Part shown: in pieces, positions 1-13,500 of the stretch | How positions within the stretch are numbered: position 1 is the stretch's first letter | How the letters are laid out: every line of letters begins with the position of its first letter | From: Adineta ricciae | Taxonomy: Eukaryota > Rotifera > Eurotatoria > Adinetida > Adinetidae | DNA length: 64,000 nucleotides | Direction of reading: 5' to 3' | NCBI GenBank assembly: GCA_905250025.1 | Contig: CAJNOJ010000034.1 | Span: 186,001-250,000 of the forward strand | Notes under the pieces: generated by a model | What the model saw: only the letters and a program-made list of their open reading frames with translations | Databases searched by the model: none | What the model was told of the DNA's origin: nothing | Made by a program: the position numbers and the translations under genes

Positions 1-353
1 TGCAACTTGTTTAATGAGAAGTTCACGTAATTTCAAAACCATTGTTGAAGCATCTGAAGTAAATACGCTCAAGATGTATATAACTATAAATACTCGATGG
101 TTGATGACATGGCTTGTCGAATGAGTCACAAGTGATCTCAAATGAAGTATCGCACAATTGGTCTAAATACTACTCAATCATATTCTTTTGAATTTCACTA
201 CTCATAGATATCATATATTGTAAAGTAAGTCATTTGGATCTCTTCTATTTAAAAGTTTCTTGAGATCTTGAAATATAATGCATGAGACAAATAACGACAA
301 AGAAATGTTTAACTACGTAGTATATAGTTTAATGCTGTTTCTCTAATTGTGTT
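1..353 (-). other. Left edge; possible terminal piece of a minus-strand exon at 1-48
   Basis: On the minus strand the first ~48 bases can be read as an open frame (ASTMVLKLRELLIKQVA) preceded by a possible splice acceptor ending ACTTCAG. It would continue off the window, so neither the gene nor its product can be judged. Bases ~50-353 are AT-rich, and I see no gene, RNA or repeat in them. Confidence 0.25.
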
Positions 354-1417
354 TTATTGAATAGTGTTAAGCATAGTTTGTCTTCGTGCAGCAGTCACTG
401 TCTGGATTGTTGATATACCTACGTTTTTGGACAAGCCTCTAATTAGCGTTTGGCGAAAAAGACGTGATGTTAATGTGGACAAGTAGAACGATTTGACATT
501 AATTAGATAATATAAATTATTGGACAGAGAAAAAGTGAAATAAAAGATCGCCCATTGGTCGGCAGTTTTATTGTCATTTCTAGTAACAATCCAGTAGAGA
601 TATATGCTAATCCATTGTAAAATAAGGAAACTTGTAACGCATACTTGAGTAACCACTGTGCTGATAAATTGATGGCGAGATCGACTGATAGTAGCTGAAG
701 TATTAGCTACTGTCTTCAAAAATGAAATTACAACTTCGAGGAAAAATAATCAAAATCGACGATACTTACTACTCTTTGACGACTGTGTCGAATATTTCGA
801 TATGTTAACCAAACGAAGACGCACATGATTATTGGCGCCATGAAACCATGAAGAATAGTATACAAAGTACCATTCGATAATGTATCTGTAACCACGCATC
901 CAGAATTTGGTACATAATCATAGAACATGGGGGAATAAAGTGACATGACGCCACTGATCAGGATTGTAAGTACCACTAAATATGGCACCATTTTTAATCG
1001 CCGTATGCGGCGTATTGGCGATGTTAAACTACATGTACAACTAAAACGGTCTATAAGCGATGTAACTAGTAAGTTCATTGATAATTGAGGCAAAAATACA
1101 ACTAAAAACAACTTAATTTTGCATTCGGTGCGGCTAGTTATGTTGGACAAGTTACTGCTATCCTTAACAATATAGGTCATTAAAAGATTGGTGTACAGAT
1201 TGATTACATCCACGACTGAACCGCATAATGAATAGATGCAGAATGTATTCGATCGAAGTTTACGTTGGAGAAATGTGAAAGTATTTCCAAGAAAGCCAAT
1301 TGTACCAAGAATCACAAAAATTAATGGAAGAGTGCCAGTAAAACGTTCGTTAATGAGATTGAGTGTCACGATGATGGTACTAGAAGCAACAACCGATGTA
1401 TCATTGCTTGATGACAT
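354..1417 (-). CDS. Rhodopsin-like seven-transmembrane receptor, two exons, ligand unknown
   Basis: Predicted plasma-membrane G-protein-coupled receptor of 335 residues. The exons are 1417-770 and 713-354, split by a 56-bp GT-AG intron that keeps the frame. The N-terminus carries NDT and is followed by TM1 with a GN motif (GFLGNTF). TM2-TM3 follow with a cysteine (ECKI), and the end of TM3 reads SLIDRFSCT, where most class A receptors have a DRY-like motif. TM4-TM5 contain another cysteine (SGCVV) able to pair with the TM3 one. Exon 2 supplies TM6-TM7, a basic region and a short tail. TM7 has no clear NPxxY; the nearest stretch is NLYYLINV. The start ATG at 1417 is the first in frame. It diverges from the SRF gene across ~1.2 kb. 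I infer a lineage-expanded peptide- or chemo-receptor-like GPCR; the ligand cannot be inferred. Confidence 0.75.
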
Positions 1418-2600
1418 ATTTTAGAAATGAACCCTTCTTCAGTAAAGTTCTCCGAGAAGAATGGTTCCTGAAATCTGCGCGAGGATGAAATCAGTATTGC
1501 ATATATGTAAAATATCTAATTTGAACAATTGTCAAGAACTAACGATACAATTCAATGCTATTTATTCAATAGGGATGATTATGTAGTAATTTGCATACCT
1601 TTCAGATGACTGGATTTAAATTGCAGTTCTTCCAGTAAAGGAGTAAAATATATCTCCGGCGTAAGTCATATGTCTTTGTTTGTTTTCATTCATATTAGAA
1701 TATTAACAGAATATAATCGTGTCTAATTTGATTTCTTCTCTTGATCAGACTTTGTACCGGCACCGCACCGGAATACAGAATTTTGGCAGAAAATCGAAAT
1801 GAAATGTTCATTTACACTCTATTCGCAAAATAATCATAGTTTGCTTTTTCAAACAATGCGCTACAAAGTGTTCAACTTCTGGATTACTCGAATCACATCA
1901 GAGAAGGATCATTTTTTTAATACAAATATTAGTGCATTGAGCAGAGTAATTACAAATCAAAATCATATCCACAAAACCCACCTGATCACATTGCATACAT
2001 GATCTATCTACCTATCTTTTATTCTTCACATGAGTGACAAAGAAAAGTATAAAAAACTTAATTTTGCACAGTAATGTACATAGATTTAAAAAAATCAGTG
2101 AAGAGATGACGATCATGATGAAAAGTCTATTTTCACAGTTTATCGTAGGAATCAAACTCACAACGAGCAATCCAACTGTTGAATCCGATGGAGAAAGCTT
2201 TTTTTTTCACTTTAGCTTAAAAAAGACGTGCAGAATGGTGGTTTTTGTGTTGGTAGGCCGGAAACCTAGATTTGTCGATCTCGGATAGTCCGTAGTAAAC
2301 ACAACTCGAAATGACGAGAGTAGTTGTGGGTATGGTAGTGATCGATCGTCAACATCACCACTTAAGATGAAAAATCCATGAGTTCCATGTTAACTACAAT
2401 TTCTGCTACAGATGTCATTGCTCCACGAAGAATCGTGTCTCTGGCTATCGCTGACTTGTTTCCACCAATCCACGGTCGGATATCAAATATCTTTGCTTTG
2501 ATATTTGTATATATATGATTCATTATGCCAAAAACTTGTGTATTCGTCAGATTTTCTCTTTCTCACTAAAATTAACATAGGACTACAAAATCAAACAGTA
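1418..2600. other. Divergent intergenic region between the receptor and SRF genes
   Basis: About 1.2 kb that must hold the promoters of two genes reading away from each other. Short open frames at 1799-2002 and 2034-2288 have no recognisable motif, so I treat them as chance. I looked for a strict CArG box (CC, six A/T, GG), as expected for SRF autoregulation, and found none by eye. Confidence 0.5.
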
Positions 2601-3502
2601 ATGTCATCATCGTCGTCGTTTTACTCTGAACAAGCAAACAGTCAGATGGAACCGAAATCTTTTCAGACAATATCATCAACTGATGATAACGAAGAGTTTA
2701 TTGACGATGATGACGATGATGATAGTGAATCAATGGACAATCCAATGAAACAAAAGAAAACAAAGAAAACTCTGGGTCGGGTGAAAATCAAAATGGCCTA
2801 TATCGATGATAAAGTTCGACGATATACAACATTTTCGAAACGGAAAACGGGTATTATGAAAAAAGCTTACGAATTAGCAACATTAACTGGTACTGAAGTA
2901 ATGCTTCTTGTAGCTTCCGAAACAGGTATGACCAATTGAAAGAGTTTTGTTCACTTTTAACGAAATGTCTTCAGGTCATGTTTATACATATGCAACTCCG
3001 AAACTGCAGCCGATGATCACAAGTGAATCTGGAAAGGCATTGATTCAGACGTGTTTAGAAAAAGACGAAACGATTGTTGAAAGTTGTTCGACGACTGATG
3101 ATCGACCTGTCGAGGAGAGACAACGGAAAAAACGGACAAGTGGAAGTATGCAAGGTATATTTCGTTGTTATATAGTGCTTATACATCTCTCTACTTCAAT
3201 TAGATAATATCCCATCAGAGATCCATCCAATCAAACGTGCGAAGTCAAAATTATCCGAAGAGATCAAATCAGTCAATGAAACGATCACACCTCTTTCAAC
3301 ACCGGCCGCAGTCACTGTTCCATTATCTTGCTTTTTTCATCTAGACCCTTCGCAACAATCGATGCCAACTTCAACTGATTTAAACTCTTCTTTAAAAACA
3401 ACAGCGATGAATGTTGTCCTAGCCCCATCACCCAGTACTTCTCAAACTTCACCTTCCTCTAACGTCCCACTTGTGTTAACCTTCGGTAATTTTTCATCTT
3501 AA
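2601..3502 (+). CDS. SRF: Serum response factor, MADS-box transcription factor
   Basis: Nuclear transcription factor of 267 residues, expected to bind CArG boxes as a dimer and to drive immediate-early, cytoskeletal and muscle genes with MRTF or TCF cofactors. The exons are 2601-2925, 2975-3154 and 3204-3502, with introns of 49 bp. The N-terminus is Ser-rich, then has an acidic run (seven Asp). The MADS box begins at GRVKIKMAYIDDKVRRYTTF and continues FSKRKTGIMKKAYELATLTG, followed by the SAM extension (VYTYATPKLQPMITSESGKA). These are near-identical to animal SRF and separate it from MEF2. The rest is a short Ser/Thr/Pro-rich tail, much shorter than the vertebrate activation domain. The start is ATG 2601, because the upstream in-frame stretch is not SRF-like. 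Intron 1 falls within the conserved SETGHVY motif. Confidence 0.95.
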
Positions 3503-3566
3503 CGAGATATATACTTAGTATTGCTTTTTGTTTTTTAATTGTATATAAAGAAGATAAAATAACGTA

Positions 3567-4118
3567 CAGTAAAACCTCTATTACTGAACACCCACCGATC
3601 CCCCGAGAGAATTTTGCTCGTTTTGAACGTCTCCTAACTTATCCCTTCGCGATTCTACCTACGAACGCTTTTCTCCGGTCCCAACTATAGATGTGTGTCA
3701 GTGACGCCATCTATGTCATTGTCCACAATGTCCATCTGATTGGCTTGTCGTTCAATTGGTATAAAGAGAGAAAGAGGGAGAGAATGAATTGTTTGTACAG
3801 ATGGATGTGTTAAGTCTGTAAGTTGTGTGATTTATTCACATGTCTTCTCGCCGAGATCTCTTTTTGGAAGGAAAAGTGAATAAAACCTGCATCTGCATAG
3901 TAAATCTCGAATCTTTCGAAATGATGAACCATTTTCTTCAATTATGAATGCTTGTACATTATTAATCTGAATAAATGCCAGTAGAATGAAGAAAAAAATC
4001 ACAACAAGCTAATTTACTTGTGAAGTTTTTTCATTAATCCTCGTCTAACTGGTCACCTCGCCTATTTTAAACGATTTGAGACAGTCCCGATTATGTTCAC
4101 ATTAGAGAGGTTTTACTG
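3567..4118. mobile_element. Non-autonomous pogo/Tc1-like MITE with TA target duplication
   Basis: A 552-bp element with ~24-bp terminal inverted repeats. The left end reads CAGTAAAACCTCTATTACTG and the right end, read inward on the other strand, CAGTAAAACCTCTCTAATGT. Each end abuts a TA dinucleotide (3565-3566 and 4119-4120), as in the Tc1/mariner/pogo superfamily. There is no transposase frame inside. It lies between SRF and PDZ-GEF. Confidence 0.75.
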
Positions 4119-4502
4119 TATATGATAATGATGATAATTATTGGCGAGAATAAAATGAACTTCGTTGTTTTGAACTGATATTCAATAAGTATGCAATTAC
4201 TGCGAGAAATTTGTTTCTCGTGTTCGAATGAACAACCAATGTGTTTTTGTTTCGTATTATCAAATACGAAATCATAATGAAATGTCGACAAGCCTAATCT
4301 TGCTCGATGTTTTCTTGTCAGCACAATCGACTGAGATTCGTTGGTATCAATTATTTCGATGTATTTTGCCAAGCAATTGATAGTTGTTGATTATACAGAC
4401 ACAATCTTTTCCTACTTCTAGATATGATATTTAGTTCTTGACCTTCATTCCATTCAAACAAACCAAGAATATGACATCCCGACAACTATAGTACCCGAAG
4501 AA
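4119..4502. other. Upstream region of the PDZ-GEF gene
   Basis: About 380 bases between the MITE and the first coding exon of PDZ-GEF. It should hold the promoter and 5' untranslated region. The minus-strand frame at 4097-4372 overlaps the MITE end and resembles no family, so I do not call it. Confidence 0.4.
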
Positions 4503-7500
4503 ATGATGTATGCAAATAAGAAACTCTCGTCACCAATGTATGGTGCTGATTTAGCATTTCGACAGAGTGTTGTCAAGATTCCATCGGATCGAACTGTTCA
4601 GGTTTGTCTGCTTATTTCTATTTCGACTTGTCACCAGCATGAATTCGATATTTTAGAGAGTATCTTCTTACTCTTTTTCTTTTAAATTGAACCAATAGAT
4701 TGAAATTCTATTCATCCGTACACTCCTATTCGGCACCTGAGGACATATAGACAAGTAGAATGTAAATATTTAAAGAAAAGAGAATGAATTTCCGTTTGTC
4801 ATTTTTTTTCATTGTTCAGTTAGAGAATTTGGACGATTTTTGTCATGAGAATGTCATTTCAGTATAAGGAAGAAGGACAAAAACAACTGCTCATTCATCA
4901 TAGCCCCTGCAAATCTATAACTAGCTGTTTTCTTTTATTCTACTCTTATGATTGACAACACCACCATCCGAGATGATTACCAACTTTCATTGAGTATAGA
5001 GAACTATATGGTTAATCATCGAACTTGGGACATATACACACACACACATATATATATATACATACGCACACGCACACACATTGAAGAAAGAGAGTAAGGA
5101 AAGAAAAGAAAAGAGAAGTGGGGGTGAAATCAAGTTGCCCGAATGAGTACACATACACATATACATACACATATATACATTGACATACACTTTCATCCGT
5201 TGTCCATACAACTACGTTGAAAGGTACAGATTCTCTTTTCTCCTTTCTTTCTCCTCTACTTCACTTTTTCCTTTATCATAGAGGTCAGTTGTTCTTCTTG
5301 TCCGGCTTCACGAGTTCAATTTAAAAAGAAAAGACCACACTTTTTTTTACAGGCAGTCATTTTCACTTTTCTCTCATTTTTCTTTCTTTTCTTCGAAGGT
5401 GTCAAATAGGAAGTGAATATTCGTACCTTTTTTTTCTTCTCTTCTTTTTTATAGGATTTAACGATTATTAACACTTATCTCAAACATTTGGAAGCTTTAT
5501 CAACACTTCGAGAATCACATATTCGTAATTTGTGCAAAACAATTCGTTATGAAATTCATGATACACATCACGTTCTATTCAGGTTTGTCTTTTTTTCAAT
5601 AACTATTCTCTCTACAATATTTATATTGATCCTTTTTCTTTATATCGAATGACAACATTCTTTTAAGTTTGTTATGTCTACTCGTTGATAGTGACACTAC
5701 ATAGATCCGTAGATACATACACACATACATCTATTCATCATCATTGTATGTTTGCATAGTTCGTATTCCTTTCTTGGCTGACGATCACGGTCAATCATCT
5801 ACGTCTCTAGTACCAATGAGAGATATTCCAGTTGATAGACATTCACATTGAGCCGTTACATCAGAACGATGAGAATCATTTCTACGGAATAGATCAAGAT
5901 AGTTTCAGATTAGTCTTGTGAGATGTGCGAATATATTCTCGAAGAGTGCATGTGCAACTCTCTAATTTGACTTTTAGTCGTGGTGATTTGAATACTTGTT
6001 GGTATATACTATTATCCGGCTCCGTTTTTATCGAGTCAACGATGTATCTACCACGAGCCAGGTAACATAGTTTTGTTTGATGGTAGAATAATCTATTTGA
6101 ATTGGTAGTTTCGGTAAACGAACTCCGGCGAATCCCTATCGACTAAATGAATGCGTTATCCTCGAACCATCGGAACTACTTGTTGTAAGTGATTGATTCT
6201 TTGTAAGTTTTAATCTTCTCGTCTTTATTAGATTGATTATCCATCCGTGGAAACAAAAGAATCACTAATGAGAATTGAACATCAAGAACAAGATCAATCT
6301 ATTATTGATGACGAAGATCAACTTCAAACAATGACACTAAATCGAAAGAAAAGTTCACGTATTCGACAAGTAATCAAATCATTTCACTTTACTCGAACAT
6401 ATACGTATATCTTCTCTTTTTTTCTCATTTCAAGCGTTCTATAACAGTCACCAATTCGAATGATATTCATTCGTCAATGATACGTAGTTCACATTCGCGT
6501 GCAAGTGATACATCAAGTGCATATTCAGGCTCGGATATCATGCAATCATCGACAAATGGTGATGACTGTCTAATGATAAATAATGAAACTGATGACGAAT
6601 CAGAAGGATCATCCGAAGTAAGAAGATAAGAATTTGTTTTGCGTTCATTAGAGTTAAGCGTCTTCTTCTCCAGCATTCATTTCCAATCCATGATCACATA
6701 CGAGAAGTATTGACAAAAGAAGCCAATGAACGAACTGACGACGATATCGAAGCAATCTTAGAATTTCTGCATCACTTTCCAGTAAGTTATCTTTGGCTCA
6801 ATTATATCGATTTCGATTTTCTTCTTCAGGCATTTGCTGATTTGACTCTACACGTTCGTCGCGAATTATGTAAAGTACTTGTTTACGCTCAAGTTGAAAA
6901 AGCACAAACGGTAGTGATGAATGACGGCGAACGATACGATTCCTGGTCAGTTATCATCAATGGAATCATTGATGATGAAACGGTTACAGGCGAACCAATA
7001 CGAACATTAACTGTTGGACAAAGTTTTGGATGTGGTCCTACATTGGATCAATATTGTCATAAAGGTATCATGAAAACGCGTGTTGATGATTGTCAATTTG
7101 TTGTCGTGGCACAAAATGATTATTATGCAATATTGAATCAAGTAGGAGTTGATGAACTTTCTCTGATCGAATCATTTACCGATCACGGCTTTAGGGTGAA
7201 AAAGATGTTCGAAAAATTGAAGAGAACGGTAAAATTGTGATGATGAAAGAAAAACGTATTGACGATGATGAACATCGAATGCCTCGAGAAATTGTCATCA
7301 AGGTAAAGGAAAGTTTGTGTGAGTAATGAAAATGAACTTTTATTGTAGGCAACCGTTGAAAAATTACTTGATTTACTCGCTGACGAACGTCAATTACTTG
7401 ATGATCCGACTTTTGTTGAAGATTTTCTTCTTACTTATCGAACATTTCTCCACGATCCAACGATCGTATTGAATAAATTACTTGAATGTTTCCAGAAAAG

Positions 7501-10500
7501 CACTAATTTAACAATCTGTGAACATGTCTCACGCGTTATTCTATCATGGGTTAACAACCATTACAATGATTTCGAATCGAACACACAATTAAATGAATTT
7601 CTCGAAAAATTCGATGACGAACTCCAACATCACGACGGCGAAGTAAAAAATATCGATATCTATTACAAATATTCGATAATTTTTCTTCAGGGTATGCGAT
7701 CATGGAAATATCTACTCAATTTAGCTTGTTTTACACGAGCGAGTGTACGAATCATAACACTAACGCGTTCGACGCGTGACGATGTATTGAATTTTAATAT
7801 ACTTGGCGGTAGCGACACAGTAACACATAACGGAATCTTCGTATCGAAGGTTGAATGTCATTCGAAAGCGTATGAAGCCGGTTTACGTCGAGGTGATCAG
7901 GTACGTGAATGAAAGAAAGAGAAACATTATGTCATTGGTAAGATGTACACTACTTCTCTTAGATTCTCAATGTCAATGGTCAATCCTTTGATTATTTAAC
8001 TCACGCTCGAGCGCTGGAAATTCTTCGTGGTTCAACCCATTTGTCATTGACAGTTAAGAACAATCTGATGGGTAAGAATTTACACGACAATGATTTATTC
8101 TATTAGCAAAAATCGCACGGAAAGAAAATACATAGCAAAAACGTTCTAATTTTAGGTTTCAATGAAATCATCAATCCAGAAAAATCACCCGTTCGGAAGA
8201 AACGTCATGACATTTCATTATATGAACAAGAAATTCGAAATAAACTAAACGGTTCATCACCAATACGTTCCCATTCCACAACAACATCACCTATTCTACC
8301 AATGAGTCCAACTGAAACTTATCGTCATCAGGCGCGATCACCGTTGACAACAATCGTTACTCCCACGAAAAATATACCAAGCAATGCCGACAAATCTAAG
8401 CCTCGTCCACTAACAAAACGTATGGGCTTGAAACGTGCTGTTATGCAAAAATTGAAAATTACAAAAAATAATAGGTAATCAGGCTTTGATTGCTAATCTT
8501 GATGAGGAATGTTGAGAAATTTTCCATCGATGATACCATGTATACAATCCACAAGACGAATTTATCGTCAGCATGATCCAAACCAGGATTGAATTGATAT
8601 CGAAATGTGTTCCGAAGAAACCTAAACGAAACAAACATCGATTTTATCGTTTGCATACATAGCTAAGCGTAGTGTCGAGAATGTCGAACGACATCATCGA
8701 TCAAAAAATTTCTCTCTTCTCATGCTCACCACTGTACATGACGATTAACAACAAATTGACAAATGTCCAGATGATATACTGTTCCCAGTATCGAGCAATA
8801 CACAGAAATTGTCCCATGACGCTCAATCCATTTGTAAGAGCATCGAGTACGTGCGGCACGGGCGTTTGTTCAAATAAGTATTTCGATGTTAACAATTTCG
8901 AAAACATCGGAATTTCATAATAGAACAGAAGTATGAAAGCACCACTTAATAGAATAATGAGTAACCAGCCAGAGAATTTCAATGATTTGACACGGGCTGT
9001 CGATTCTGTGTCTAATTCTTTAGACCAGATATGGATGCCAACAAATTGCATAGGTAGAAAAAAGAATACGAACAATTGAGCGTCGCCGGCATAACCATTG
9101 GCAAATGCAAACGTTCCATAGAAAATCGCGCCTAAGATACCCCAGAAATAGGACGACATCTTACCGCGAATAACAAGAACGACATTTAGAACATTTGTTA
9201 TAGCAGATATGCCCGTAAAGGAGAGCAAGACACGCCTCCATAACGGTGTGCCTTGATTGTACTCGTTGATCCATTTGAATAGAGACTGTTTTCGATCACG
9301 AAAAATGATTGAATTGAAGTCCTTGAAAAACGGAAGGAGAAAAGTAAAATTTAATTAAGTCGATCGTAGGTGCTCTTTACCAGAAAGGAGAAAACAACAT
9401 TGAATGTTGCATAGAGAATAAGAATAAGTATTTGCCATGTGTGAAATGATTTCAGATCCGGGATGATAGATTGAAAAACGAGTTTTAGTTGTTGAATATA
9501 ACATTGAGCAAACGATTTAATATTGGATGACGAATTTCGATGACTCTCAAGACTTTCGTCTTCACTGTCTTCGGATGTACTGGTCGTCGTTGGAAGAGGA
9601 ACATGCAAAGGTTCGATTGCACTTGCATCGGTTAGTTCTAAAGTAATTGTACTCATCTCCGTCGGTGTCGACGGTATAATAAACTTGAATAGTTGAGAAT
9701 ATTAAATACCATCGAACATAGGATGCGAAAAGCAGCCAGCTACGGTCGAAATTATATCTAAATAAAAAAAAACAAACGTATGCAATTTCTTTTCTACCAG
9801 ATTGTTGTTCTAGTCTGCTTTTTTTTGCATTCTGACAGAGCTTGGTAGGGAATAGACGAGACTGTCACGTGCCGAAGAAAGGAAAAATATTGGCTGGAAT
9901 GTAGAAAAAAGAAAACTATGTAAACACCAAAGAAAATCATATGGCTGTTGACGGTGATTCATCGTTGTAGACACACAAATAAACTGTGCGTTCGCAAAGA
10001 CGACTTTGAGTCGAAAATATCTGCGCGAGTGCGAATTTTATACCGCAAAGTCATTTGATGACTACTTGTTTTGAGTGAAATCGAAAACGACAAAGTTTCC
10101 GATTGATCACACAGATAAAGTTTTAATGATACAATTAACCGTTATCGAGGCTAACGGGTTTGAATAACGTTACATGTTTATCGTTATATAATTGGAAAAA
10201 GGAAATGTAGTCTTATCTAATCAACCATAATCAACATTGATTTGATATTTTTCACGTTTCATTTCTAGCGAGTTTGACGTCAACGGAACGGATAATGTAC
10301 TGGATTCCAGTGTTTCGTCATTGTCGAACTCAAATAAAAGCCTTAACCGAAGTTCAAGTAATCCGGACTTATCATCGTCGTCGATTAGTAACAAATCAAT
10401 TACATCATCGACATCAACATTCAGTGGAACAATCAATGATGAAGATAATCTTACATTTGTTGTCAAAGTCTATCGTAGTGATCAATCTTTTAAATACTTT

Positions 10501-13500
10501 CCTGTACTTAAAGTATGAGTTCATCGTTTATGTTCATAAATTTCATTCTGAGCAATAATTTTTCTTTGTCAGAGTACAACAGCCAAACAACTTGTCATGT
10601 TGGCAATCACGGAATTCAGTATTGTTGATCAAAGCAGGTAACATATACTTTGACAAAGCACGATGGTTTCCTACTTTGGCTACTTTCCCTTTCTCTCGTA
10701 ACTGCCAGCCGAACTTCATTTTGCTTTGTTATAGCTATGCACCCTCTTCTGTAGAATTTGATCGACTGCGGTAAGAAACCACGCTCAGGGGATGGAAATG
10801 ATTGATCCGCATCTAATCTAATTCCTTAGTTTACAAACACTTATTGCAAGTGTTGAAACACGTTATCGAAGTTGAAGATTTTTGAGTAACGATCAGATTC
10901 TTATCCAGTTAATTTTCTTCTAGGTATTATTCACTATGTGAAGTCTCCGTCGAGAACAATGTGATCAAACAAAAACGTTTACCTGACAATATCGACAACC
11001 TTCCCGAACGTCTTCCAATCAATGCTCGTTATTATCTAAAAAACAACCATTTAACCGAAACACTTGTTCCAGATCATCTATCGAATGAATTAATACGCGA
11101 AGCCCGTATTCATTTTTTACAATTGGATTCATTGGAAATCTGTGCTCAGTTGACACTACGAGATTTTGCAATCTTCAAATCCATTTTACCCACTGAATAT
11201 ATTGATCATGTTTTCAAGTTGAAATCCGCGTATGGTATACCACATCTCGAGAAATTTCTTCGGCTACCCAATCAGGAGATGTACTGGACGATTACGGAGA
11301 TTATACGTGAAACGAATCTTATTCAAAGATCGAAAATCGTGAAACATTTCATCAAAATTGCAAGTAAGATGAGTATTGCAGGACAGTCTATCCATTTGAA
11401 ATGATATGTCTTCTTAGAATGTTGTAAAGACATGAAAAATTTCAATTCAATGTTTGCAATTATCAGTGGACTCGATCATAAAACTGTACAACGATTGCAA
11501 GCAACCTGGGAACGTGTACCGGAGAAGTACAAGAAATTATTTGAAGTAAAATAGCTTTCGTCGTTCGTATTGCTCTCCACAACTATCTGTTTCAATTTTA
11601 GGAACTCAAATCTTTACTTGATATATCTCGTAATATGTCGGTTTATCGAAATCTATTGAAGAATGAATTCGTCGTACCGCCGATTGTCAGTTGTTGTTTT
11701 TTCTACTATAACTTCCTCTATCTCGTGATATCATGTTTATAGATCCCCATGTTTCCAGTGTGTATGAAGGATTTGACTTTCATCCATTTAGGAAATCAAA
11801 CTCAGGATAATGATCTGGTATGATTCAGATCGGTGTTCATTCTTATTCGGAGGTAATTGTGACTTTTAGATTAATTTTGAAAAGCTCCGTATGATCGCAA
11901 AAGAAATTCGATATATCGTTAATATGTCTTCATCACCTTATGTAAGTAGATGGGCATTAATATCCAAGAGATGTGTGAATTTGATTTTCACTTGTAGGAT
12001 ATTTCGAACATGTTCGATTCTCCGACGTCGCATTCTCAAATTTTTGCCGGTTTTGGACATCAATCATCAACGGATTCGTACGGAACGATAAGAAGACACC
12101 AGACTGGCATGCGCCTATCTGTTGCTGCTAATGCTAAACGGATCTACGATGAAGTAAAAAGCATACCGTTCGTTTTCTAAACTCTAAATTCTTGTTTTTC
12201 AGGCATTAATGGTGAAAAAAGTGAAAACATACTTGAATAATGCCGAAATCATTGAAGATGAGGATCGTTTACTTGAATTAGCGAACCAATGTGAACCTGG
12301 TAAGTAATCAAATCATTTCAGTACTTTACGAAGAAAAGCCAGATTTTTCTCAACTTCTTAGTCCGAGTTTTTTCCTTCTGGAAAATATACTTGTGAGCCA
12401 TACTAGCTATTCATCTCTTAGTTTCTTTTTGCATTCTAATTTTTCAATTTCTTTGAGCGTACAAACCAAAAATGACTTAAAGTCGGTGAGACAGACCTTT
12501 CATCAGCATCGAGATGAGCATGGTTTGGTACCCATATACATATATTCTCTTTCATACGCATGGTTCTACATATTTATTTCATTCGAGAAGGATATTTATC
12601 AACAGCGATAAGAAGACTATCGTTAGTTGGATATGATATTCAGTTGAATATTGCATTACCACGCGCACGAATTCACTCAACATCAACAACCATTGTCGCT
12701 TCGACAAATGTCCTTCTCCAAAATGATGTTCGTTCGAAAAAGAAAAGGAAAAAAGTTCTAAACTCTTGATTTCGAAGCATCGGTTCGTTTTGTTTACTGC
12801 TGCTGCTATTGCTGCCTTTTGCTCTTGATTGATGATGATTATCTTCCCTATTGATTCATTAGTTTAGTACATGATCGTGCATTTTCGTCTTTGATTTAGT
12901 AAGTACACTTAAACGCCGTCCATCACCATCAACTTCCAGTTTATCTTCAAATTCATCTTGTGATCGTCGTGGCGGATCAGTTCAATTGACCAAATTCGGT
13001 ACGTAACTCACAATCTCTCCACGCGGAATAACCTTTCTTCTCTTTAGAAAGTTATTCAGGTAGTAAGCAGTAACTTAGATATTGTTGTATTGTCTTATAA
13101 TTTGACGTTTTCGTTTTTGATCGCGTGAAGATTATGAAATTCTCTACTGTTTTCTTCGTCTAGGTACACAATCTCCCGATGCAGTGAATAAATTACTTCG
13201 ATTATCAGATAGCAATCATCAAATAAAATCTCGAGCTCCACAAAAGACGACGCCCATACTTCGAAGCGCATCACCCTTGATAAATAATTCCGTGACCCTA
13301 ACTGGATTAACATCGACTAGCGAATTAACGCAACGCCGTTATCATCAAGTGGCGAAAATGCGCGATGCGAATAAACTAACAAGCGAAAGTTCTAGTCTGA
13401 ACTTGAAACCAGCATCATCGGTCTTGTATATTCGATCACATATCAGTAAGTTTTCTTTCATCGGTGAACGCAACAAACAAGTATCGATTTAGAAATAGAC

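Noticed and set aside
4987-5211. Minus-strand Tyr/Val/Met/Cys-rich frame
   Set aside because: Translation of a CA/TA microsatellite inside a PDZ-GEF intron.
12291-12769. Open frames in the 600-bp intron 22 of PDZ-GEF
   Set aside because: Exon 12203-12299 joins in phase to 12900; the frames between have no match to RAPGEF and overlap in different frames.
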